In this document: positions 25,078-33,500 of the stretch, piece after piece
Numbering within the stretch: the first letter of the stretch is position 1
How the letters are laid out: each line of letters begins with the position of its first letter
Made by a program: the position numbers and the translations under genes
The notes under the pieces: generated by a model
Database searches by the model: none
Told to the model about the DNA's origin: nothing
The model's input: the letters and a program-made list of their open reading frames with translations, nothing else
Source: Istiophorus platypterus
Lineage: Eukaryota; Chordata; Actinopteri; Istiophoriformes; Istiophoridae
Direction of reading: 5' to 3'
DNA: 64,000 nt
Assembly (NCBI GenBank): GCA_016859345.1
Contig: CM029121.1
Span: forward strand, 23,935,675-23,999,674

Positions 25078-26889
25078 CACATAGATTTACTGTTTGTACA
25101 GGACAATCCAAAGTGGGGCATCGTGGTGGCCTTAGGATCTAGGGCACCAATCATAGATCCCTGTTTCAAGTCTAATAATACTTTCAACTCTCTGATAAAG
25201 GCATAAAAAGGAATAGTTGAGAATATGCAAGGAGAACACTAACCTTTTATTTCATCAGTCAAAGTACCGGTAATACGGGATTCAAAAGTTCAACAACACC
25301 TTTCAGCATGACAACAGCATACATGCTGGTAGTTTATCCCCTGGGTGTTTGAATAAACTTGCAAAATAAGATTCCAAAACTAAAATTTACAAGGACTTTT
25401 TCAGATTGCTGGTGACAGTGTCCCTTTTTACTTATATGTTGCATGTAGAGTAATACTGAAAGATAAGTTTCACTGCCGGAAAGACTAGCAAAAGAGCATG
25501 CAGCTATTCTCAAGAAGTGAGGACTTTTACCCTTGTTCAAGGGCACTTTGGCACAGATGGTGTTTACCACAGATGGAACTGGAATATCAATCTTCTTCAG
25601 TTTGTTCGGAGTTTTTTCTCTTATTTCACTTTCTTCCACAGCTCTTCTCTCATCCATGATAAATCACTGAGTCACAGTCACAGAATCACACAATCACTCA
25701 CAGAATATTGACAGGATTCATATGGCTCAAACTCGGTATTCCAGTCTGGATAAACGCATCATCTAGGTGCCATAAAATTAAGTTGAAATTCTGGTTGTCA
25801 TTTTAAACATTTTTGCCGTATATACAGCAGATATTACCAAATCTGCTGTATATATTAAGAACATGGCTCATACCATAAGGGTGGTAAAGGCATCATATTC
25901 AGTAAGAGCTATATTTAAGGTATTGCTTGTGGGATTACTGCCATCTAGTGGATTTAAAACCATCATTGATTTGTCATCAGCTATAAACGCACTTGTATGC
26001 TACTATCCCAACACTGTTTATTCTCCTCTATTCCATTTTTTTCCCCCATCTATTCTTCTCTTTGAGTGAAATCCCCTCCCTTCTAGATTATACTCACCTG
26101 GACACCCCTGATGGTCCATGGCTGATCTCATAATCACCTGCCTTTCTGTCCAGAGCAGAATCAGTGTGTTAGTCATCCTGTGCACATTGAAAACCCATGT
26201 GACAAGCAAAATAACAGGCCATACACAGCAGAAACTAATTTAAAAACAACATTACATTGAATGAAACCAGGAAGAAGTGATGTACAAAAAGAAATGTGCA
26301 ACTTACTCTATCAGCTTCTCTGGTGGAACATCTCTAATTGGCTATAAAGGACAAAAAACAGAAAACACAGGGAATAAGCACTTAGATAAATTAATTTTAA
26401 AAGCTGTGAAAGACTAATTTCCCAGAAATTCAGGAGTAACTTCTTTTTTTTTGTAATTGTTAGAGGTTTACCTTTGTTGGCTGCCGAAACTCAAATGTCT
26501 TCACTGTTGTCTGTTGCCCAGAACCCCAGGAACCAGGGGCTGGGTTGGCATTTTTTGGTTGATAGTTGTTTGGAACTGCACCTGTTTTAAACATAAATAA
26601 ACATAAATAAACAAAAAGCTGTTTTCTGAAATATCAGGCAGGTAAGTAGGACATAGTAAAATATCCTTTATAAATTCATGTATTTCATTCAGAACCGAAT
26701 AAAATTGCAAAGCAAAACCAGGACTATAAATATGTGAGTATATAAATAATTATCTAATTTAGTGATGAGTCACATGATACGTATACAACATTATACAATG
26801 ACCCTTGAATTACCTGCTGGTCTTGTTTGTTTTGGCAGTGGTTTGGCCCAGGAGCCTTGGACTCTGGCGCGCTGACGTTTATCCGACAT
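16690..26889 (-). CDS. alkbh3: alkbh3, AlkB homolog 3 2-oxoglutarate/Fe(II) dealkylase, nine coding exons
   Basis: This is the AlkB-family dioxygenase that oxidatively removes methyl groups such as 1-methyladenine and 3-methylcytosine from single-stranded DNA and RNA. The coding exons, in order, are 26889-26814, 26581-26472, 26341-26307, 26145-26098, 24957-24854, 23056-22968, 22610-22401, 21764-21666 and 16815-16690. They total 897 nt for 298 residues (human about 286), with GT-AG junctions and consistent phases throughout. The N-terminus KRQRARVQGSWA matches the human protein. The Fe ligands H192 and D194 (WHSDDE) and H258 are present. So are the 2-oxoglutarate arginines R270 and R276 (NLTFRT), and the PRLTCWFGELPYTY substrate-loop region. 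No damage is seen. The start is the conserved ATG just inside exon 2, which leaves exon 1 non-coding. The gene lies directly downstream of hsd17b12 in the same orientation. Confidence 0.95.
17557..17761. repeat. 205-bp CA / ACGC compound satellite-like tract
   Basis: Long CA runs alternate with two separate (ACGC)n blocks, at about 17622-17650 and 17700-17722. The whole tract is alternating purine-pyrimidine. It lies in the last intron of alkbh3. All long ORFs over it are artefacts of the repeat. Confidence 0.95.
18381..19165 (+). mobile_element. degenerate, internally deleted Tc1/mariner-like transposon
   Basis: The left end CACTCACCAAGCGCTTTACT, preceded by TA, resembles the terminus of a Tc1-like family abundant in teleosts, whose consensus ends in CACTCACCGGCCACTTTATT. 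Downstream are decayed stretches of transposase. They include a glycine-type GTG run (18719-18743), the ADHVHPFMATIYH segment, and WPPRSPDLNPTEHPEDVVEQ, which corresponds to the DLNPIEHLWDVVE block around the last catalytic acidic residue. About 500 bp of the usual N-terminal transposase region is missing between about 18476 and 18530, the frame is broken, and I see no right inverted repeat. It lies in alkbh3 intron sequence, antisense to that gene, and is not functional. Confidence 0.8.
20651..20713. repeat. CA-rich microsatellite in alkbh3 last intron
   Basis: Imperfect CA repeats with CGCA and CAGA interruptions follow a CGCGTCCGCGTGCGCG segment. Confidence 0.9.
21666..21764 (-). CDS. alkbh3: alkbh3 coding exon 8, residues E225-Q257
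   Basis: Acceptor TTAG|GAG and donor CAG|GTAGG. It encodes the EENGDYTYVERIRVPL and HGTLLLMEGATQDDWQ strands of the AlkB jelly-roll, with phase 0 at both ends. The human protein has nearly the same block. Confidence 0.95.
22401..22610 (-). CDS. alkbh3: alkbh3 coding exon 7, residues W155-P224
   Basis: This is the largest exon (70 codons, phase 0/0), with acceptor CATAG|TGG and donor CCG|GTGAG. It holds FNSLLCNLYRDGHDSIGWHS and the HxD iron-binding pair H192/D194. It is followed by TIASLSLGDTRVF, the conserved strand after the metal site. Confidence 0.96.
22968..23056 (-). CDS. alkbh3: alkbh3 coding exon 6, residues G125-Q154
   Basis: Acceptor TCCAG|GCG and donor ACAG|GTTAG. It encodes the EEPRLTCWFGELPYTYAR region, which in AlkB proteins lines the nucleotide-recognition lid. 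Confidence 0.95.
24854..24957 (-). CDS. alkbh3: alkbh3 coding exon 5, residues R90-Q124
   Basis: Acceptor TCCAG|ACT and donor CAGG|GTGCG. It encodes LQLLPGFLPTEEADWMFSKL and the following LPWSQKTNYRQ, which aligns with the human VCLYPGFVDVKEADWILEQL segment. It starts in phase 2 and ends in phase 1. Confidence 0.94.
25028..25075. repeat. AT dinucleotide microsatellite
   Basis: An almost perfect TA run about 48 nt long, 70 nt beyond the 5' (minus-strand) edge of alkbh3 exon 5, in the intron. Confidence 0.95.
25108..25200 (+). repeat. possible tRNA-derived SINE fragment
   Basis: GGGGCATCGTGGTGGCCTTA followed by GTTTCAAGTCT (25163-25173) resembles an A-box/B-box pair with a degenerate B box. 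It lies in alkbh3 intron sequence. The match is loose and no tail or target duplication is clear. Confidence 0.35.
25938..25951 (-). promoter_or_regulatory. CTCF-like core motif
   Basis: CTGCCATCTAGTGG reads CCACTAGATGGCAG on the minus strand, a close match to the CTCF core. It lies in alkbh3 intron sequence about 150 nt downstream (in transcript sense) of the exon at 26098-26145. Occupancy is not shown by the sequence. Confidence 0.4.
26098..26145 (-). CDS. alkbh3: alkbh3 coding exon 4, residues E74-S89
   Basis: Acceptor ACAG|AAAGG and donor TCCAG|GTGAG, 48 nt. It encodes AGDYEISHGPSGVS, matching human EGVYEISLSPTGVS. Phase 2 at both ends. Confidence 0.93.
26307..26341 (-). CDS. alkbh3: alkbh3 coding exon 3, residues P63-I73
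   Basis: A 35-nt exon encoding PIRDVPPEKLI, with acceptor TATAG|CCA and donor AGA|GTAAG. It is short, but it keeps the frame between its neighbours. Confidence 0.9.
26472..26581 (-). CDS. alkbh3: alkbh3 coding exon 2, residues G26-K62
   Basis: Acceptor ACAG|GTG and donor AAAG|GTAAA. It encodes a proline- and asparagine-rich linker ending TFEFRQPTK. This fits the poorly conserved N-terminal arm of ALKBH3, aligned with the human FVFKEPQQ segment. Confidence 0.9.
26814..26889 (-). CDS. alkbh3: alkbh3 coding exon 1 (transcript exon 2), start codon, residues M1-A25
   Basis: The chosen ATG at 26889 opens MSDKRQRARVQGSWAKPLP, which matches human MEEKRRRARVQGAWA. The donor is CAG|GTAAT. A CACCCAG|CAG acceptor lies a few bases upstream of the ATG, so the start sits at the very beginning of transcript exon 2. 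Confidence 0.93.
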
Positions 26890-27814
26890 CACATCTGCTG
26901 GGTGAGAAACACAAGGCCAGTTTTCGTCACCGTGGAAAAACACCAACAGAATTACAGACAGTTGATCACTTGTCCGAGATTTCTCCAAAGAAACCTCGAC
27001 ACACTTAATATTTATAAAAGCAAGCGATCCCAGAGGGAGTGTGGGACTCAACAGCTGTTGATACAGCTGATGATAACCTAAGAATTTTGGTTCTCTTTTT
27101 TTGTTTACTATTTGCTGTTGAACAAAGGCCAAAGCTGCACCATCGTCTCTGTCTTCCCTCCCCCCAGGTTAACAGTAAAATCAGCAGTGGCAAGGACTGC
27201 AGTGCTGAGGGAATTAGCTTCCTAAATTGGAAGAATCACACAAATAAAATAAATTAAGTTATTTTTGTATTCTTTTGTGTGAAATGCGGCTTCTGTATTT
27301 GCTTGTAATGCTCTATTCACGGTTGTCCTTTGTGAGTTTTTGATGCTTTGTGATACAGTATCTGTTAATGTAGAGTTGTAATGTATGTGTCAGTTTATAA
27401 AGGCATTTTCATTTGTCCTCTAGTCTATGTAGTCTACCTGCTCATGTAAACAGAAAACTTATCAAAATGCTGTGAACTAGCACTGTAGTTGCAACCTGAT
27501 CTCTTTCTTGATTTTTCTCGTTAAGGTTTTCAATTTCATTTTCAGGCCTTGCAGACAATTTAACAATTTCTTCACTGACTTAATCAGATCATTTGATTTC
27601 ATTCGATCATTTCACAGGATCATTAAAAATCAAGTGTTTTTTCAGATGGCAAAGTGTGACTGAGACAAACCTTAGTTACGATGCTAACTTCGTCCCTGTG
27701 CTAAGTTAGCTGAACCTCCTTGAAGTTACTTTATTAAACACTTTTTTGTAAAAAGTCAAAATATAGAACAACACCACGTTAGCAAATCTTAAACCATATC
27801 TTTAATTTACTCAC

Positions 27815-27935
27815 CTAAATGGTCGCTAAAACGCAATAATTCAGCGCTAGGAGAAGAAACAAGTTCACAAAACCTGATACGGCTGCTGTTTGACAGCCAT
27901 GACATATGTGTTTCACAAAAACAAATCCTACCCGG
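27815..27935 (-). other. alkbh3: probable non-coding first exon of alkbh3
   Basis: The donor TTTAG|GTGAG at 27815/27814 faces the acceptor just before the start codon, about 920 nt away. The exon start is not defined by the sequence. I place it near the CCGGAAGT motif at 27932, because ETS sites often lie at the start site of TATA-less housekeeping genes. Confidence 0.5.
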
Positions 27936-27984
27936 AAGTAGAACGTGAAACTATGGTTCCGTCCCGTTGTTTGTCTCTACTTCC
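27932..27984 (-). promoter_or_regulatory. alkbh3: candidate alkbh3 core promoter with paired ETS motifs
   Basis: CCGGAAGT lies at 27932-27939 and ACTTCC, the same core in the opposite sense, at 27979-27984. No TATA box is evident. The hAT-like element begins at about 27984, so the promoter is squeezed between the first exon and a transposon. Confidence 0.45.
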
Positions 27985-28499
27985 AGTGACGAAAAACGAG
28001 TACATTTACTATTTAACATTTATAATTCAAGTTTCAAATACTTGGACTTTACATTAAGAATTTCATTTTAAACTATTTTTTCTCTTTTACAATACAACAT
28101 TTCAGGGCATAAAATAGGGATTTTATGATATTTTGAAAGCTTTAGTTATTAGTTAGTTTGCAAAAATGCAAAACATAGGATAATAGGATAACATAGGATA
28201 ACATAGGATAACCAGTTTTAGATTAAACTATTGAACTCTATATTGTTTGAGTAAACGGTTGCAGAAGGCTGCTTAAAATGCTCCTTTTATGTTCAATTTG
28301 TCACTGAAGAAAATCCAACAACAGCATAAATAGAGAACACTAACAGTCTTACAGGGGGCATTTTGCATGATGAGTACTTATACTTTTCTTATTGTAGTGA
28401 TAGTGTGTACTTTTAAAGACTGAATGCCAGTTTTACACAGTAACACAGTATTTTAAAGTGTTATTGCTGCATAAGGAATCTGAGCACTTCTACTGTCTG
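27984..28499 (-). mobile_element. non-autonomous hAT-like DNA element, degenerate copy 2
   Basis: This copy is in the opposite orientation to the one at 3201-3728. Recognisable blocks are CAGTGACG with GAGTACATTTACT at one edge, then ACATTTCAGGGCATAAAATA and AGCTTTAGTTATTAGTTAGT. Further on are GGCATTTTGCATGATGAGTA and a terminal AAGGAATCTGAGCACTTCTA. A short (ACATAGGATA)n array at about 28173-28212 has grown inside it. There is no ORF. It fills most of the gap between hsd17b12 and alkbh3. Confidence 0.65.
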
Positions 28500-28883
28500 A
28501 ATCTATATTAAATATATAAATCTATACTTATGTATTTAAGATACACCCTCCCACCCGTGGGACACTTTGGCCTTGCTATTGCTACTATAGGTGTGTTTTG
28601 GTCTGTATCAGACTTAGTTTTTGTACAGCCTCAACAAAAAACACATTGTTTTAAAGTTCCAAGTCTCCTGATTCTGTCTGTGCAAAGCATTTTAAGACCC
28701 CCATACCACTACTCAAACTTTTTGGTTTTAAAAATGAGTTTCCTTTTAAGGAAGACCAGAGGAACGGCTAAATATTCATTTTTTCAGGCTAGTGCACAAT
28801 AGTCTTAAAAATTGTAATTTTTATCCTGCAAGTTCTTAAAAAAAAAAAAAAAAGACAACACACTGTGCTATATGTCAGAGCTT

Positions 28884-28889
28884 TTTATT
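28884..28889 (-). terminator. hsd17b12: hsd17b12 polyadenylation signal
   Basis: TTTATT on the plus strand reads AATAAA on the minus strand, about 1.55 kb past the stop codon. Cleavage would fall near 28865, about 0.9 kb before the presumed alkbh3 first exon. Confidence 0.65.
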
Positions 28890-28992
28890 AACAAACAGTA
28901 GAAAACACAAGTTGCCATCAGCAAGGTCATTGCAAACAGGGCATTTTACATTTAGAAATTTTCAATTTTAATTTCCAAGCATATTAAAAGAC

Positions 28993-29195
28993 TCTTTACA
29001 AAAGGAAAAGGACGCACAAGGCCATTTAGTTGAGACACAGGTCAGACCAAGTCATATGGAGTATTCAGTTGTACACTAACTGTAAAAGAGAAGTTCTTTA
29101 CAAAAGGAAAAGGACACACAAGGCCATTTAGTTGAGACACAGGTCAGACCAAGTCATATGGAGTATTCAGTTGTACACTAACTGTAAAAGAGAAG
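28993..29195. repeat. 102-bp tandem duplication in the hsd17b12 3' UTR
   Basis: Unit 1 is 28993-29094 and unit 2 is 29095-29195. Both begin TCTTTACAAAAGGAAAAGGA and end ACTGTAAAAGAGAAG. The only difference I see is GACGCACAAG in unit 1 against GACACACAAG in unit 2. The near identity in otherwise diverged non-coding DNA points to a recent duplication, or to an assembly artefact. Confidence 0.95.
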
Positions 29196-30071
29196 GTGCA
29201 ATTCTTTTTTTGTACAGCAAAGATTTGGTAGAATTTAAAGAGTTTGCATGTAAACGGGAAACCACAAGATAATGATGTAAAACCTACACATTTTTATGTT
29301 TTAAGTTCAGCTGGAGAAATAAATATCACACAAAGAATGACACTCTCTATCCATGTGAATTCCTTTCAAAAAAAAAAAAAAAAAAGGCGAAATCCAATGT
29401 GTTAAAGTTAAGATTAAAAAAAACAAACAACAAAAAAAACCCAAAACACTGCTGTTTTCCGTTGGTGGTTTTGCATTTCGATTAATCAAGGCAGAAAAAT
29501 CGAGCAGCTGTGTAGTTCACATAGAACTAGCACCAGCTGCATTACATCATTTTACAGTATATCTTAACTTCAATATATGAATCTGACCGTTTCCAGCATT
29601 AATATCAGTAGAAAGGCACTTGCGTTTAATGTGACAATTAATGATAACTACGAAAAATTGGTTTAGAACAGGTGATACACCGGTGCAAAAACAACCCACC
29701 ACAAATCATACAAATTATCATTTTAAATATACTGTAAACACGCAATATCCAAAAAAAGGAAGAAAGGGCCAATGGTTGATGATTACATGTCATTGATGCA
29801 AATAATTGGACATGGAAGAAAACAAACTGCCATCTTCAAATTGCCTGATGACTTGTAAATGGGTCTAGGGTGAAAGCTAGTCTTAAAAAGGTGAGTTTGG
29901 CTCACGTGTTCATACAAATATAAAATAAATAATTATAAATTTATATAGGAGGAAAAAAAAAGAAAAAGAAAAAGATGCCCACCACCATTTTCCACTACTT
30001 ATAACAGCAGGTTTAACAAATCACTCTTTTTGGCTGTATAAATTCCACTATCAGTGTCAGTGACAAAAAAA

Positions 30072-30072
30072 T

Positions 30073-30104
<32 letters not shown>

Positions 30105-30123
30105 ACATACATACATACACACA
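30072..30123. repeat. CA microsatellite with CATA tail
   Basis: A CA run ends in a few CATA units. It is transcribed as TG repeats in the hsd17b12 3' UTR. Confidence 0.95.
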
Positions 30124-30431
30124 CTAACATATATATTTTAACGTCCATTGCCCAGAGCAGCATTATAATTATCATCTCCCATCTTCTTTGGCTATTTCTC
30201 GCCACAAAAAAAAAACAAAAAACAAAACACACATTCGGGCAGATCGCCGTTTTCAAACACAAAGCCATACGTACGTTCCGATGCACATATTTACCGTAGG
30301 CACATAAAAGGTGAAATCTCAGGCAAATCTCCAGGAGCAATTGCATGGATACAAAAACACCATTGCTCCTCCCCAAATGCTGCGATGGGTTGGATCAGCG
30401 TGGCTCCCAGCAGAAGCTATCGGCCGTCCTT

Positions 30432-30572
30432 CTACTCGCTCTTCAGACTTGCTCCATTCTTCTGCTCCCGCAGCTTCCTCCTGTGCAGGTACCCACTACG
30501 CTGCTGGCGGTTCATCTGGGCCCCCAGGAAGATGACGATGCTGCTCGGTACCAGCTTGGTTGTCACCCAACC
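30432..30572 (-). CDS. hsd17b12: hsd17b12 exon 11, residues G285-E330
   Basis: Acceptor GCAG|GGT and stop TAG at 30432-30434. It encodes a hydrophobic stretch (LVPSSIVIFLG) followed by a basic tail (RQQRSGYLHRRKLREQK). The very end, NGASLKSE, replaces the lysine-rich human terminus. Confidence 0.93.
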   Translation of the reverse strand, partial: GWVTTKLVPSSIVIFLGAQMNRQQRSGYLHRRKLREQKNGASLKSE

Positions 30573-33500
30573 CTGCAAAGAAACACCACCACAAAGTGTA
30601 TGAGCTTATAAAATCATTTTAAAGTTAAGCTTTCGGGCTTTTAAGTCAAGTATTTTGGCTAAAAAAGCATTTCCGAGACTTCTTGATTAAAAACTTGGTT
30701 TCATGCCAATTTTTTAAATTTTGTAGCTCATAAAGTCACTGTTCAAGCAGAAAAGGTGTCAATCATACAATGCATTCAATGCTCCTGATTTCATAATGTA
30801 AAAGAATTAACAGTAATGTTTACACAAGTTGATATATTAGGATAAAAATACATCCTGGATATTGTATTGCAACTGAATTTATGCATCTCTTAAAATCAAC
30901 CACTGAGCCACATAGATTAGTGTTAGGTTTGTAACAATATAAAAAAAAAGAGCAACACTTAGTTTATTTTAGTTGGGTTTTTCTTAAGATTTTAGAGATT
31001 TCCACTTCTTACCATGACAGCATGGGGGAAGTAGCCATTGGTCTGGCTCTGCAGACCCACAGTGGTGACCTCAGCTGCCACGTAGCGCTCTGGGGTGGGC
31101 TTGTCCAGGGTGGGCTTCCTGATACGAGTCATCTTAGTTGCCACAAAGAAGGGCAGCACACTCTGTAGTTGAAAATAAATAAAAAAATAAATGGATAAAA
31201 GTGTGAAATGAAGTCAAACAACAAGAGCATCTAAAAATAACAACAAAAATGTATTGCTGGCCAAACCACAGAAATTACAGATTTGCAGCAAAGACAAAGT
31301 TTTAGGATGAGCTTTTAAATGATTGTGTCCTCTTTATGTATTTTTATGTTAAAATACGTAAAATCTTTGCTGTAAACCCAACTGACGACTTGGGTGAAAA
31401 ATTAGTGTTTACTGAGGTGAAAATGTTGTACACACTCCAGCCACAAGGTGGCACAGAATGAATACTTCAGAGGCTGCTAAAAACAGAACAAGCAAGCCTC
31501 ATGCTTATTTTTAAAAATACCTCCCCTTGATACTGCATATTAGGGAAAACTTTCATGAATTTTTTTTGGTTGAGAGCAACAAGTTGAACTTTTTTTTTTC
31601 TAAATCTTTTTTTGAGTTGAATTCAAAAACATCATAGGGACAGAGTTCATATATTTTGTTATATATGACTAAAGCAAATGTATTCTATACAAATCTATTC
31701 TGCCCATTTTGTCTCTGTTATTAATGTTAAATATAAAGTCACAATGGAAGTATAGTCTTAAGCGTCAAACCCAGCCATTACATTCCAAATGGATGTATAG
31801 ATCACATGCACTCAGACACGTAAAGGTGGGCTGTAATGGATTCTTAACATTACCATTAACTGTTTAAAGACTTTACATTTTAAAGTATAACATTTTCAAT
31901 AAAAACTTGTTAAAATCACTGTTAATAAATAATCGTCTATGCCATTTCCTTTAAAAATTTGTACCAAACAAAGTGTTACACTCTCCGCCTTCATTTTTTT
32001 GACTGTCTTTACTGTTTATCAATAATCCTCAATGTCCTCACAGCTCTGAAACAACTCCATGGGAAAGTTTTTCACTCAAAACTTCCAATGTATGGTGTAA
32101 GAGGCATCGACTCCACCAGACAGGCTCCAAAACGCACCTGAATGATGACGCCCTGACGCCGATACTCTTCCTGAAGGCCACGAGAGAAGAAATCAACAAA
32201 GGCCTGCAACAGAGAGAAAGATCAACAGAGTCAAATTTAACATATCATCCAGTAAAATGTAGGTCTGTTATCACCAGGCTCTTTGAAGAAACAAGCAGGT
32301 GCTCAGCAATAATATTAGGATATAAAAATCTGGGTCCAGAGAGATCTCTTGCCAGATGTTGCATGTACCTTTGTGGCAGAGTAGACGGTGAGCAGAGGGA
32401 CGGGGTACATGCCGCTGGCAGAGGAGATGTTGAGGATGACACCTTTGGACCTGAGGGAAAACAAGGTAGATTTAGGACGAGAACTTTGCTTTATGGTCCA
32501 TGATGCTCAGAAAACAGTCAGGGATGTAGCAGACAATTCCGAGTTTGCACAGTTAATGACTTAAATTCCAGAACTCTAATCTATCAGGTTTTCATGATAT
32601 GGAATTGGTCGAAATTATTGTTGTCAAAGAGGCTTCATTGTTCACTTGGGAGGCTATCAAACCAAGAAAATCTGGTAAAGATCATCATTTTCCATGTTGC
32701 TGGCACAACACAAATCTACATCACAGGGCTTTCCGAGATATGAAGCACTGATCCCAGAGCAGTGCAAAAATTTATTTTCAGATGTCATTTTTAAGCCCTT
32801 ATTTTTCCTTCAGATCCACAAACTTTCACTGATTTCCCCTGCCTGTGGGAACCCAGTGTCTATACACATTCAGCACACTGACAAATACACATACACAGTC
32901 ATGTTCTCTGCACACACAAACACACACACTCTAAAACAGTGCGGTAGTGGCCGTGTGCGTTGCCATGGCAGCCTGTTGCTGCAGTGATGTAGTGGAGCGA
33001 CGCTCCAGCCTCACACGGCACCAAATGTGCCTGCACTACCATTGGACAGCAGGAGTCACATGGGAACGGAGGAACCAATCGGCTGGGAAGAGCACTTTGT
33101 GTGAATTGAAAGCTTGTCAGCATTGCGAACAAAGGAGGAGGAGAGGGAAAGAGAGATGCAGTGATGGAAAGGGCTCAGGGAAAATTTTTCTTGTGCCCCT
33201 TCTCGAAAATAAGGTCATATTTATAAAAATTAGTCTCCCAAAAAGCAGTCTTAAAAAATAAATAATAAAAAAAAAAAAAAACAGAAAAAAAGAAAAAAGG
33301 TTGCGGTTTAATTTTTTTGATTCCTTGTGCAGCTCTGTGCAACAATCCCCTCATTCACCACACTGATATCTGACTGCAGTCATTTCGCAAAACATGGAAG
33401 CCTATCATTAAACTCACCTCTCAGCCATTCTGGGCAGCACCAGACGGGTCATCTAAAAAGAACAACAACAAACACCACCACCACCACAAGCTCAGTTAAT

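Larger units (their letters stand above)
28865..30431 (-). other. hsd17b12: hsd17b12 3' untranslated region
   Basis: This region runs from the stop codon to just past the AATAAA at 28889-28884. It is AT-rich and includes a CA microsatellite at 30072-30123, an A-rich block near 29947-29975, and the 102-bp tandem duplication listed below. The length of about 1.57 kb is inferred from the polyadenylation signal. Confidence 0.65.

Noticed and set aside
31440..31460. CCACAAGGTGGCAC as a CTCF site (also near 34490)
   Set aside because: It resembles a CTCF core, but the two very similar occurrences may come from a dispersed repeat, so I did not call them.
32950..32970. Fourth X-box (GTTGCCATGGCAGC)
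   Set aside because: The right half-site lacks the AAC ending.
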